Positions 54,676-63,344 of a stretch of DNA of 64,000 nucleotides are shown piece after piece (the first letter of the stretch is position 1; each line of letters starts with the position of its first letter). This DNA is from Streptomyces sp. XY006. GTDB taxonomy: Bacteria; Actinomycetota; Actinomycetes; Streptomycetales; Streptomycetaceae. Below the pieces are notes generated by a model that was given only the letters and a program-made list of their open reading frames with translations, had not been told where the DNA came from and did no database searches. The position numbers and the translations under genes were made by a program. The stretch lies in the NCBI RefSeq assembly GCF_002237655.1, contig NZ_NOKT01000005.1, positions 124,001-188,000 on the forward strand, given 5' to 3'.

Positions 54676-56133
54676 ATGACCCAGCAGTCAGTAGAGCCGA
54701 GGACCACAGCCGACGACGCGGGCGAAGGCACCCGCGTCCCGGCCGGCAGGTCCTGGCTCGACCGGTACTTCCACATATCCCTCAGAGGGTCGACCGTCGC
54801 CCGTGAAGTGCGCGGCGGCATCACGACCTTCATGGCGATGGCGTACATCCTCCTGCTCAACCCCCTGATCCTGTCCGGCAAGGACGCGGCCGGGAACACC
54901 CTCGCGCAGCAGGGCCTGATCACCGCGACCGCGTTCGCGGCGGCCCTCACCACCCTGCTGATGGGCTTCGTCGGCAAGGTGCCGCTCGCCCTCGCCGCGG
55001 GACTGTCCGTCTCCGGGGTCCTCGCCTCCCAGGTCGCGCCCGAGATGACCTGGCCGCAGGCGATGGGCATGTGCGTGATGTACGGCGTCGTCATCATGCT
55101 GCTGGTCGTCACCGGCCTGCGCGAGATGATCATGAACGCGATCCCGCTCGCGCTCAAGCACGGCATCACCATGGGCATCGGCCTGTTCATCGCCCTCATC
55201 GGCTTCTACAAGTCCGGCTTCGTGCACCAGGGGGAGGCCACCCCCGTCACCCTCGGCCCGGCGGGCGAACTCGCCGGCTGGCCGGTCCTGCTCTTCGCCG
55301 GCACCCTGCTGCTGATCTTCATGCTGCAGGCCCGGAACGTCCCGGGCGCCATCCTCATCGGCATCGTCGGCGGCACGGTCGTCGCCGCGCTCCTCAACGC
55401 CGCCGGCGTCATCGACCCCAAGCAGTGGGCCGCGGGCGCTCCCGAACTGCACGGCAGCGCCGTGTCGATGCCCGACTTCTCGCTCTTCGGCGACGTCGAG
55501 TTCGGCGGCTGGGGCGAGGTCGGCGCGATGACCGTCGGCATGATCGTCTTCACGCTGGTGCTCGCCGGGTTCTTCGACGCGATGGCCACCATCATCGGCG
55601 TCGGCACCGAGGCGAAGCTCGCCGACGACAAGGGCCGGATGCCGGGCCTGTCCAAGGCGCTGTTCATCGACGGGGCCGGCGGCGCGATCGGCGGTGTGTC
55701 GGGCGGCTCCGGCCAGACGGTGTTCATCGAGTCCGCGACCGGGGTCGGCGAGGGCGCGCGCACCGGCCTCGCCTCGGTCGTCACCGGACTGTTCTTCGCG
55801 GCCTGCCTGTTCTTCACCCCGCTCACCGCGATCGTGCCGCAGGAGGTGGCGTCCGCCGCCCTCGTCGTCATCGGCGCGATGATGCTGATGAACGCCCGGC
55901 ACGTGGACTGGGCCGACCGCGCCACCGCCATCCCGGTGTTCCTCACGGTCGTGCTGATGCCGTTCACCTACACCATCACCACCGGTGTCGCCGCGGGCGT
56001 CATCTCCTACGTCGCCATCAAGACCGCCCAGGGCAAGTGGCGCGAGATCGGCGCCTTCATGTGGATCCTCACGGCGGTGTTCCTCGTCTACTTCGCCCTC
56101 AACCCGATCGAGAGCTGGCTGGGCGTCCACTGA
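54676..56133 (+). CDS. Purine permease (NCS2, AzgA-like)
   Basis: A 485-residue membrane transporter with about 14 helices, of the AzgA branch of NCS2 (hypoxanthine/guanine/adenine) permeases. Characteristic blocks: REVRGGITTFMAMAYILLLNPLILS, GKVPLALAAGLSVSGVLA in the position of the G-x-N-A-x-x-A motif, GFFDAMATIIGVG, and GGVSGGSGQTVFIESATGVGEGARTGL. It should import purine bases by proton symport for the linked xanthine dehydrogenase. An N-terminal ~35-residue tail precedes helix 1. The following xdhC-like gene is 48 bp downstream on the same strand. Confidence 0.9.
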   Translation: MTQQSVEPRTTADDAGEGTRVPAGRSWLDRYFHISLRGSTVAREVRGGITTFMAMAYILLLNPLILSGKDAAGNTLAQQGLITATAFAAALTTLLMGFVGKVPLALAAGLSVSGVLASQVAPEMTWPQAMGMCVMYGVVIMLLVVTGLREMIMNAIPLALKHGITMGIGLFIALIGFYKSGFVHQGEATPVTLGPAGELAGWPVLLFAGTLLLIFMLQARNVPGAILIGIVGGTVVAALLNAAGVIDPKQWAAGAPELHGSAVSMPDFSLFGDVEFGGWGEVGAMTVGMIVFTLVLAGFFDAMATIIGVGTEAKLADDKGRMPGLSKALFIDGAGGAIGGVSGGSGQTVFIESATGVGEGARTGLASVVTGLFFAACLFFTPLTAIVPQEVASAALVVIGAMMLMNARHVDWADRATAIPVFLTVVLMPFTYTITTGVAAGVISYVAIKTAQGKWREIGAFMWILTAVFLVYFALNPIESWLGVH

Positions 56134-56181
56134 CGCCCCGCCGCAAGCCCCGACGCCGCAGCCTCAAGGAGACCGAGACAG

Positions 56182-57336
56182 ATGCTGGACATCGCCGAGG
56201 AGCTCGACCGCTGGGTCGAGCAGGGCCGTGACTTCGCCGTGGCGACCGTGGTGGCCGTCGGCGGCAGCGCGCCCCGGCAACCCGGCGCCGCGCTCGCGGT
56301 GGACGCCGACGGCACCGCCATCGGCTCGGTCTCCGGCGGCTGTGTGGAGGGCGCGGTCTACGAGCTGTGCGAGCAGGCGCTGCGGGACGGCGAGACCGTC
56401 CTGGAGCGCTTCGGCTACAGCGACGACGACGCCTTCGCCGTGGGTCTGACCTGCGGCGGCGTCATCGACATCCTGGTCACCCCGGTACGGGCCGCCGATC
56501 CGGTCCGCCCGGTGGTCCGGGCCGCGCTCACCGCCGCCGCGCGAGGGGAGGCGGCGGCGGTGGCGCGGATCGTGTCGGGCCCGGGCGAACTGACGGGCCG
56601 CGCCCTGCTGGTCCGCCCCGACGGCTCCCGCTACGGCGGCTTCGGCGCCCACCCGGAGCTGGACCGCACGGTCGCGGCCGAGGCGGGCGCCTTCCTGGAC
56701 GCCGGGCGCACCGGCACGCTGGAGATCGGAGAGCAGGGCTCTCGCTGCGGAGCGCCGCTCACGGTCCTGATCGAGTCCTCGGTCCCCGCACCCCGCATGA
56801 TCGTGTTCGGCGCGATCGACTTCGCCTCCGCTCTGGTCCGCGTCGGCAAGTTCCTCGGCTACCACGTCACCGTGTGCGACGCCCGCCCCGTCTTCGCGAC
56901 CCGCACCCGCTTCCCCGAGGCCGACGAGATCGTCGTCGACTGGCCCCACCGCTACCTGGAGCGCACGGACGTCGACGCCCGGACGGTGCTGTGCGTGCTG
57001 ACCCACGACGCCAAGTTCGACGTCCCGCTGCTGCGGCTCGCGCTGCGGCTGCCGGTGGCGTACGTCGGCGCCATGGGCTCCCGGCGCACCCACCTGGACC
57101 GCAACGCCCGTCTGCGGGAAGTCGGCGTCACCGAGCCGGAGCTGAGCCGTCTGCACTCGCCGATCGGCCTGGACCTCGGCGCCCGCACCCCGGAGGAGAC
57201 GGCCCTGTCGATCGCGGCGGAGATCGTCGCCGGGCGGCGCGGCGGCAGCGGGGTGTCGCTCACGGGCGCGCACACGCCGATCCACCACGAGCCCGGGCCG
57301 GGCACGGTGGGGCGGCGGATCGACTCGGTCGCCTGA
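56182..57336 (+). CDS. XdhC-family molybdenum cofactor insertion protein
   Basis: A 384-residue XdhC/CoxI protein. N-terminal XdhC_CoxI domain: AVATVVAVGGSAPRQPGAALAVD, GSVSGGCVEGAVYELCEQAL, LTCGGVIDILVTPV. C-terminal Rossmann domain: RMIVFGAIDFASALVRVGKFLGYHVTVCDARPVFA, DVPLLRLALRLPVAYVGAMGSRRTH. These proteins bind sulfurated Moco and pass it to xanthine dehydrogenase. The position after the xdh genes and permease fits. ATG is preceded by AAGGAG. The stop TGA starts a run of 9-bp repeats. Confidence 0.92.
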   Translation: MLDIAEELDRWVEQGRDFAVATVVAVGGSAPRQPGAALAVDADGTAIGSVSGGCVEGAVYELCEQALRDGETVLERFGYSDDDAFAVGLTCGGVIDILVTPVRAADPVRPVVRAALTAAARGEAAAVARIVSGPGELTGRALLVRPDGSRYGGFGAHPELDRTVAAEAGAFLDAGRTGTLEIGEQGSRCGAPLTVLIESSVPAPRMIVFGAIDFASALVRVGKFLGYHVTVCDARPVFATRTRFPEADEIVVDWPHRYLERTDVDARTVLCVLTHDAKFDVPLLRLALRLPVAYVGAMGSRRTHLDRNARLREVGVTEPELSRLHSPIGLDLGARTPEETALSIAAEIVAGRRGGSGVSLTGAHTPIHHEPGPGTVGRRIDSVA

Positions 57337-57400
57337 CCTGCCTGACCTGCCTGGCCTGCCTGACCTGCCTGCCTGACCTGCCTCCCCGCCTGACCTGCCC
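57334..57400 (+). repeat. 9-bp microsatellite-like repeat
   Basis: TGACCTGCC recurs about six times, with a few partial units (TGGCCTGCC, TGCC), starting at the stop codon of the XdhC gene. It lies in the 164-bp gap before the convergent SRPBCC gene, where no gene is visible. Confidence 0.85.
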
Positions 57401-57500
57401 GCCCGCCCGAGCCGGGCTCGGCCTCCGCCGCGTCACCACACGTACCCCTGCGGTCGCCGGCTTCGGGACCGGCCGTGCCGGACAAACGTTCCGCCCGGGC

Positions 57501-57941
57501 TCACGGACGGCGGAGCAGGTGGTTCAGCGCCCGGCCGAAGACGGCCCGGGCCGAACGCCGCACCACGCCGTCGAAGAGCGGGGGCAGGAAACGGAGCCGG
57601 ATCTCCTCCCGCCACACCACCCGGGTGCGCCCGCCCGGCCCCGGCCGCACCTCCAGTTCCGCCCAGCCGAGGACCACGCGACCGCGCTTCTCCAGCCGGC
57701 AGATGCCCGCGGAGCCGTCCGTGGGCGGCCGCCAGAGCGTCACCTCCATGGGGTCGTCGAAGGCCAGCGGTCCGAGGCCCGAGCGGGCCACGACACGCGT
57801 GCCCTCGCGCGTCGGGCCGGGCGGGACCACCCGGACCACCGTCAGCGGCACGACGTCACCGTGCCGGGGCCACGCCGTGATCCGGCGCCACGCCTCGTCG
57901 AGGGGGAGCGGGGCCGTGCGCTGGAGCTCGATGTTCGCCAC
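57501..57941 (-). CDS. SRPBCC-family (START-like) protein
   Basis: A 146-residue protein with the helix-grip fold: NIELQRTAPLPLDEAWRRITAWPRHGDVVPLTVVRVVPPG at the N-terminus and a long C-terminal helix (FDGVVRRSARAVFGRALNHLLRR). Such proteins bind hydrophobic ligands or act as polyketide cyclases; nothing here fixes the ligand. The GTG start is preceded by TACGAT six bases upstream and no ribosome binding site, so a leaderless mRNA is possible. Converges with the XdhC gene. Confidence 0.8.
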   Translation of the reverse strand: MANIELQRTAPLPLDEAWRRITAWPRHGDVVPLTVVRVVPPGPTREGTRVVARSGLGPLAFDDPMEVTLWRPPTDGSAGICRLEKRGRVVLGWAELEVRPGPGGRTRVVWREEIRLRFLPPLFDGVVRRSARAVFGRALNHLLRRP

Positions 57942-58074
57942 GGCACGATCGTAGGGAACCCGCGCCGCCCCCCGCCCCGCCCGCGCCCGGTTCACCCACC
58001 CGGCCCAGACGACGGGCACGGGGAGCAGGCCATCGGGGGGCCTGGTGGGTACCAGACGCGGGCCGCCGGTGCCC

Positions 58075-58863
58075 TCACCGGTACACGGTTCCCGGCTCCG
58101 GTTTCCCCGGTGCCAGCAGCTGCGGCACCGTCACGAAGACATAGCCCCGTTCCTTCAGCGCGTCGATGATCCCGGGCACGGCCGGCACCGTGCCGTCGTA
58201 GATGTCGTGCAGCAGGATGATCCCGTCCCGGGACGCCTGGTCGAGGACGCGGCGGCCGATCAGGTCCGAGTCGGTGGTCGTGTAGTCCTTGGCCGTCACG
58301 GTCCACAGGACCTCGGACAGGCCGAGTTCGCGGCAGATCTCGTGCACGGTGTCGTCGGTGCGGCCCTGCGGCGGGCGCATCAGGGTGGGGCGGCGGCCGG
58401 TGAGGCGTTCTATCTCCCGGTTGGGGCGCTCCAGTTCCTCGCGTATCTCCTCGGGTTCCAGATCGGTCAGGATCTTGTGGTCCCAGGTGTGGCTGGCCAC
58501 CTCGTGGCCCTCGTCGGCCATGCGCCGCACCAGCTCCGGGTACTTCTCGATGTGCCGCTCGCCCAGCAGGAAGAAGGTCGCCGGGACCTGCTTCTCCTTG
58601 AGGATGTCCAGCAGCCGCGCGGAATGCTCGCTCGGCCCGGCGTCGAAGGTGAGCGCGATGCACTTGGCCTCGCGGCAGTCCACGGCGCCGTACCGGGCCG
58701 CCTGGGCGCCGGCTGCCGGATCGGCCCGCACGGCGCTGGGGGCGGTGGTGTCGAGCCCCGAGCAGCCGCTCAGGGCGAGGGTGAGGGCGGCGGCCGCCGC
58801 GAGCGTCCCGGCCGTTCGGAACGCGGTCCCCGTTTTCGTCATCTTCTTGGTCAGAGAAGGCAT
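58075..58863 (-). CDS. Lipoprotein polysaccharide deacetylase (CE4/NodB)
   Basis: A 262-residue exported lipoprotein with a lipobox LSGC at ~33. The NodB domain (~65-262) has [28 protein letters not shown] (metal His pair), [23 protein letters not shown] and [13 protein letters not shown]. In motif 1 Ala replaces the second Asp of T-F-D-D-G-P, a metal ligand in canonical CE4 enzymes; the base Asp remains. Likely target: cell wall or exopolysaccharide acetyl groups. The ATG at 58863 lies six bases after TATAGT, suggesting a leaderless message; ATG 58842 is an alternative. Confidence 0.86.
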   Translation of the reverse strand: MPSLTKKMTKTGTAFRTAGTLAAAAALTLALSGCSGLDTTAPSAVRADPAAGAQAARYGAVDCREAKCIALTFDAGPSEHSARLLDILKEKQVPATFFLLGERHIEKYPELVRRMADEGHEVASHTWDHKILTDLEPEEIREELERPNREIERLTGRRPTLMRPPQGRTDDTVHEICRELGLSEVLWTVTAKDYTTTDSDLIGRRVLDQASRDGIILLHDIYDGTVPAVPGIIDALKERGYVFVTVPQLLAPGKPEPGTVYR

Positions 58864-58871
58864 GCCGGGAC

Positions 58872-58888
58872 TATACACAGCGTGTATA
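58872..58888. promoter_or_regulatory. TATACAC-AGC-GTGTATA operator over the deacetylase -10
   Basis: A perfect 7-bp inverted repeat with a 3-nt centre, overlapping the -10 box TATAGT read on the minus strand. The DNA is conspicuously A+T-rich for the window. A repressor here would block the deacetylase and possibly the divergent SDR gene. Confidence 0.6.
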
Positions 58889-58970
58889 CGCGCGGTTCAT
58901 AGTGTCCGGTCGGGTCACCTGGTTACCCGCGCCCCCACACGCACGCGTGCGCGAGCGAGGGGAGAGGCCC

Positions 58971-59933
58971 ATGGGCGGAACCATCCGGCGGTGCGCCCTG
59001 GTGACCGGCGGCGCCGGGTTCGTGGGGTCCCACCTGTGCGCACGGCTGCTCGATGCCGGCACCGACGTGGTGTGCCTGGACAACCTCGCCACCGGCACCC
59101 GGGCGAACGTGGCGGAGCTGGAACAGCGGCCCGGCTTCCGATTCGTGCGCGGCGACGCCACCGACCTCGCGGCATGGCAGGCCCTGCCCGGCCGGTTCGG
59201 CCTCGTCCTGCACTTCGCCTGCCCCGCCTCGCCCGCCGACTACCTGCGGCTGCCGCTGGAGACCCTGGAGGTCGGCAGCACCGGCACCCGCCTCGCCCTG
59301 GAGCGGGCCCGCGCCGACGGCGCCCGGTTCGTCCTCGCCTCCACCTCCGAGGTCTACGGCGACCCGCTGGAGCACCCGCAGCGCGAGGGCTACTGGGGCA
59401 ACGTCAACCCGGTCGGGCCGCGCAGCGTCTACGACGAGTCCAAGCGGTTCGCCGAGGCCCTGGTCACCGTCCACCGCGCTGTCCACGGCACGGACGCCGC
59501 CATCGTCCGCATCTTCAACACCTACGGGCCCCGGATGCGCACTGGGGACGGCCGCGCCGTCCCCACCTTCATCACGCAGGCCCTGGACGGCGTGCCCCTG
59601 ACCGTCGCCGGTGACGGCGGGCAGACCCGCTCCCTGTGCTAGGTGGACGACACCGTGGACGGCGTGCTCGCCCTGGCCGGCTCCGCCGAGACCGGGCCGG
59701 TCAACATCGGCGGCGCCGACGAGATCTCCATGCTGGAGCTGGCCCGCCGGATCGTCGCACTCACCGGCTCCGCCTCCCGCGTCCGGTTCGTGGACCGCCC
59801 CGTCGACGACCCCGGCCGCCGCTGCCCCGACACCCGCCTGGCCCGCGAGCGGCTCGGCTGGCGTCCCCGGGTCGGCTGGAGCGAAGGGCTGGAGCGGACC
59901 ATCGACTGGCTCGCGCGCCCCGCCGCCGCCTGA
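58971..59933 (+). pseudogene. UDP-glucuronate decarboxylase-like SDR interrupted by in-frame TAG
   Basis: An extended SDR of the UXS/epimerase type. The frame 58971-59933 would give 320 residues, but codon 224 (59640-59642) is TAG. Before it: [18 protein letters not shown] (NAD), [16 protein letters not shown], and the catalytic V-Y-D-E-S-K; then [11 protein letters not shown]. After it the frame continues without loss: VDDTVDGVLALAGS, INIG-like VNIGGADEISMLELA, and a normal C-terminus. Homologues have Tyr here (S-x-C-Y-V-D-D), so TAC to TAG is the simplest explanation. ATG follows GGGGAGAGG. It begins a glycan cluster. Confidence 0.85.
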
Positions 59934-60094
59934 GCACCCACCCTTCCCCCGGCCCGGCCGGCCGCCACAAAACTACCGAGGGTGACAAATCGGTACGTTC
60001 GCCATCAGTAGGCATCAATTGTTTAAGTCGGCTCACTCGCGGCACTCGCCAGCCCCGTAGTCCTCCCACCCCCACGGGACGGAGCACCCGGCTC
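59934..60094 (+). promoter_or_regulatory. A+T-richer leader of the carbamoyltransferase gene
   Basis: The 160-bp gap includes a low-G+C stretch at about 59968-60030 (with ACAAATCGG, CATCAATTGTTTAAG), unusual here, and probably holds the promoter for the downstream glycan genes. I cannot pick a convincing -35/-10 pair. GGAG lies 13 bases before the ATG. Confidence 0.4.
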
Positions 60095-61753
60095 ATGCGC
60101 ATCCTCGGAATCAACGCCCTGTTCCATGACCCGGCCGCCGCCCTCGTCGTCGACGGCAGGACCGTGGCGGCCGCCGAGGAGGAACGCTTCAGCCGGCGCA
60201 AGCACGGCAAACGCCCGCTGCCGTTCTCCGCCTGGGAACTGCCCGAGCTGTCCGCCCGCTGGTGCCTGGAGCACGCCGGACTGCGCCCCGCCGACCTGGA
60301 CGCCGTCACCTACTCCTTCGACCCGGCGCTCGCCCGGCCCGCCCGCGACATGGGGCTGGACGACCCCTGGGACCCGCTGCGCCTGGAGTACGCCCGCCGC
60401 GCCCCCGAGTTCCTCGCCGAGGCCCTGCCCGGCCTCGACCCCGCCCGGGTCGTCTTCGTCCCCCACCACGTCGCCCACGCCGCCTCCGCCGGGCCCGCCT
60501 CACCCCACCCCGACAGCGCCGTCCTCGTCCTCGACGGCCGCGGCGAGGCCGCCTCCCACCTGGCCGGCCGCTACCGCGACGGCAAGCTCGACATCCTCGC
60601 CGGCCAGACGCTGCCCGACTCCCTCGGCCTGGTCTACGAGGAACTGACCGAACACCTCGGCTTCCTCCGCAGCAGCGACGAGTACAAGGTCATGGCCCTC
60701 GCCTCCTACGGCACCCCGCGCTTCCTGCCGCGGCTGCGCCAGTACGTCCACCCCACCGGACACGGCGGCTTCCGCGCCCACGGCGTCGACTGGGCCTCCT
60801 TCACCCCGCCCCGCGCCCCGGGCGAGCCCTGGAACAAGGACCACGCCGACCTCGCCGCGAGCACCCAGGCCGTCCTGGAGGAGGTCCTGCTGGAGCTCGT
60901 CGACTGGCTGCACCGCGAGGCCGGCGGCGAGGCGCTGGCGATGGCCGGGGGTGTCGCCCTCAACTGCGTCGCCAACTCCCGGATCGTGGCCAAGGGCCCC
61001 TACCGGCACGTGTGGGTGCAGCCCGCCGCCGGCGACGCCGGCACCGCCCTCGGCGGCGCCCTGCATCTCGCCGCGACGGAGAGCGAGCAGCCCGCCCCCA
61101 TGCCCGGCGCCGCCCTCGGCCGCGGCTGGAGCGACGACGAACTGCGCGCCCGGCTCGACACCGCGGCGATCCCCTACGACAGGCCCGACGACATCGCCGA
61201 GACGGTCGCCGAGGCACTGGCGCGGGACGGCGTCGTCGCCTGGTTCCAGGGCCGCAGCGAGTACGGTCCGCGCGCCCTCGGCCACCGCTCCCTGCTCGCC
61301 CACCCCGGCCGCGCCGAGAACCTGGAGCGCCTCAACCACGTCAAGGGCCGCGAGGAGTTCCGGCCCGTCGCCCCGATGGTGCTCGCCGACCGCGCCGCCG
61401 ACCTGTTCTCCGGCGGCCCGCTGCCCAGCCCCTACATGCTGTTCGTGCACGACGTGGCGCCGGCCTGGCGGGAGCGGATCCCCGCCGTCGTGCACGTCGA
61501 CGGCACCGCCCGCATCCAGACCGTCGAGGAGCGCTCCGAACCGCTCGTGGCGCGGATGCTGCGCGCCTTCGAGCGGCGCACCGGCCTCCCCGTGGTCGTC
61601 AACACCAGTCTCAACACCGCCGGACGGCCCATGGTCGACGACCCGCGCGACGCCCTGGAGTGCTTCGGCTCCGCGCCCGTCGGCCTGCTGGCCATCGGCC
61701 CTTACGCGGTCCGCCGCGAGCAGGCGTTCGCCGGGGACGGGAGCGCCGCGTGA
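60095..61753 (+). CDS. Carbamoyltransferase (NodU/TobZ family)
   Basis: A 552-residue O-carbamoyltransferase. N-terminal Kae1-like domain: MRILGINALFHDPAAALVVDG, EEERFSRRKHGK, VPHHVAHAASA, LVLDGRGE; then YKVMALASYG and LAMAGGVALNCVANSRI. C-terminal YrdC-like carbamoyladenylate domain: WFQGRSEYGPRALGHRSLL, NHVKGREEFRPVAPMV, VVNTSLNTAGRPMVDDP. Such enzymes use carbamoyl phosphate and ATP to carbamoylate sugars or antibiotics. Followed by a GT2 gene with GTGA overlap, so it likely modifies a glycan made by this cluster. Confidence 0.93.
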   Translation: MRILGINALFHDPAAALVVDGRTVAAAEEERFSRRKHGKRPLPFSAWELPELSARWCLEHAGLRPADLDAVTYSFDPALARPARDMGLDDPWDPLRLEYARRAPEFLAEALPGLDPARVVFVPHHVAHAASAGPASPHPDSAVLVLDGRGEAASHLAGRYRDGKLDILAGQTLPDSLGLVYEELTEHLGFLRSSDEYKVMALASYGTPRFLPRLRQYVHPTGHGGFRAHGVDWASFTPPRAPGEPWNKDHADLAASTQAVLEEVLLELVDWLHREAGGEALAMAGGVALNCVANSRIVAKGPYRHVWVQPAAGDAGTALGGALHLAATESEQPAPMPGAALGRGWSDDELRARLDTAAIPYDRPDDIAETVAEALARDGVVAWFQGRSEYGPRALGHRSLLAHPGRAENLERLNHVKGREEFRPVAPMVLADRAADLFSGGPLPSPYMLFVHDVAPAWRERIPAVVHVDGTARIQTVEERSEPLVARMLRAFERRTGLPVVVNTSLNTAGRPMVDDPRDALECFGSAPVGLLAIGPYAVRREQAFAGDGSAA

Positions 61754-62745
61754 CCGCCTACGCCGTGGTGGTCCCGACCCTGGTGCGGGACACCCTCGCC
61801 GACTGTCTCGCCGCCCTCGTCGCGGCCACCGGGCCGCGCCCCGAGCAGGTCGTCCTCGTCGACGACCGGCCCGAACCCGGACCGGGAGGGCTGGAGCACC
61901 CGTTGAGCGTCCTCGGTGACCTGCGGGAGCGCACCACCGTGCTCACCGGCGGCGGACGCGGCCCCGCCGCCGCGCGCAACACCGGCCTGCGGGCCGTGAC
62001 CGCGCCCTGGACCGTCTTCCTCGACGACGTCCAGGTCGGGCCGCACTGGTGCGACCAGCTGGCCGAGGACCTCACCGAGGCGGCCCCCCACGTCGCGGGC
62101 GTCCAGGGCGTCATCGCCGTGCCCCTGCCCGGCGAACGCCGCCCCACCGACTGGGAGCGCGGCACGGCCGGACTCGCCCGGGCCCGCTGGATCACCGCCG
62201 ACATGGCCTGCCGCACGGAGGCCCTCAAGCAGGTCGGCGGCTTCGACGAACGCTTCCCGAGGGCCTTCCGCGAGGACGCCGACCTCGCGCTGCGCGTCCT
62301 CGACGCGGGCTGGCGCATCCGGCGCGGCCGCCGCACCACCCGCCACCCCGTGCGCCCCGCCGACCGCTGGGTGTCGGTGCGGCAGCAGCGCGGCAACGCC
62401 GACGACGCGCTGATGCGCCGGCTGCACGGACCCGACTGGTGGGACAAGGCCGCCGCGCCGCGCGGCCGGATCCGCCGGCACGCCGCCGTCACCACGGCGG
62501 GTGTCGCCGCGTGCGCCCTGGCCGTCGCCGGACGCCCGCGCGCCGCGGCGGCCTGCGCCCTCGGCTGGGCCGCCGGCACGGCCGAGTTCGCCCGGGCCCG
62601 CATCGTCCCCGGCCCGCGCACCCGCCAGGAGGTGACGACCATGCTCGCGACGAGCGTGCTCATCCCGCCCGCCGCGACCTGGCACCGGCTGTCCGGCGCC
62701 TGGCGCCACCGCCACGTCCCGGCCCGGCAGGAGGTGACCCCGTGA
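61750..62745 (+). CDS. Family 2 glycosyltransferase
   Basis: A 331-residue GT-A glycosyltransferase. VVVPTLVRDTLADCLAALV, VVLVDDRPEP, GRGPAAARNTGLRAVTAPWTVFLDDVQVG (D-D metal motif) and GGFDERFPRAFREDADLALRVLDAGW (E-D acceptor motif) define the fold at ~1-215. After it, RRHAAVTTAGVAACALAVAGR and AAAACALGWAAGTAEFARA are hydrophobic, possibly membrane-associated. GTG start overlaps the upstream stop, and its stop is overlapped by the next start. Confidence 0.9.
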   Translation: MTAYAVVVPTLVRDTLADCLAALVAATGPRPEQVVLVDDRPEPGPGGLEHPLSVLGDLRERTTVLTGGGRGPAAARNTGLRAVTAPWTVFLDDVQVGPHWCDQLAEDLTEAAPHVAGVQGVIAVPLPGERRPTDWERGTAGLARARWITADMACRTEALKQVGGFDERFPRAFREDADLALRVLDAGWRIRRGRRTTRHPVRPADRWVSVRQQRGNADDALMRRLHGPDWWDKAAAPRGRIRRHAAVTTAGVAACALAVAGRPRAAAACALGWAAGTAEFARARIVPGPRTRQEVTTMLATSVLIPPAATWHRLSGAWRHRHVPARQEVTP

Positions 62746-63344
62746 ACCATCCCGTGAAGGCCGTGCTGTTCGACCGGGACGGCACACTCGTCGAGGACGT
62801 CCCCTACAACGGCGACCCCGACCTGGTCCGCCCCGTCGCGGGCGCCCGCGAGGCGCTCGCCCGCCTGCGCGCACGCGGCATCGCCACCGGCGTCGTCACC
62901 AACCAGTCCGGCGTCGCGCGCGGCCTGCTCAGCGAGGCCGACGTCCGCCGCGTCAACCGCCGCGTCGACGAACTCCTCGGCCCCTTCGACGTGTTCGCCG
63001 TCTGCCCGCACGGCCCCGACGACGGCTGCGGGTGCCGCAAGCCGCAGCCCGGCATGGTGCTGTGGGCGGCCGGACGCGTCTGTACCCACCCCGCCGACCT
63101 CGTCGTCATCGGCGACATCGGCGCCGACGTGGAGGCCGCCCGCCGGGCCGGCGCCCACGGCATTCTCGTCCCCAACGCGCAGACCCGCCCCGAGGAGGTC
63201 ACGGCCGGCGACCACGTCGCCCCCGACCTGGCCACCGCCGTCCGCGCGGTGCTGGACGGGGTGCCGCGTGGCCGCGTCCTGGTCGACGAGCGGCCCATCC
63301 GGGAGGCCTTCACCACCGGCCCCGGACCCGGGAGGTGCCGGTGA
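62742..63344 (+). CDS. gmhB: HAD phosphatase, GmhB-like (heptose bisphosphate phosphatase)
   Basis: A 200-residue HAD phosphatase of the histidinol/heptose bisphosphatase group. Motif I: VLFDRDGTLVEDVPYNGDPDLVRP; motif II: VVTNQSGVARGL; the zinc loop CPHGPDDGCGCRKPQPGM (Cys-His-Cys-Cys); motifs III/IV: GDIGADVEAARRAGAHGI. It would remove the 7-phosphate of D-glycero-D-manno-heptose 1,7-bisphosphate. The GT9 family of the next gene often uses heptose, supporting heptose over histidine metabolism. GTG overlaps the preceding stop. Confidence 0.88.
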   Translation: MNHPVKAVLFDRDGTLVEDVPYNGDPDLVRPVAGAREALARLRARGIATGVVTNQSGVARGLLSEADVRRVNRRVDELLGPFDVFAVCPHGPDDGCGCRKPQPGMVLWAAGRVCTHPADLVVIGDIGADVEAARRAGAHGILVPNAQTRPEEVTAGDHVAPDLATAVRAVLDGVPRGRVLVDERPIREAFTTGPGPGRCR

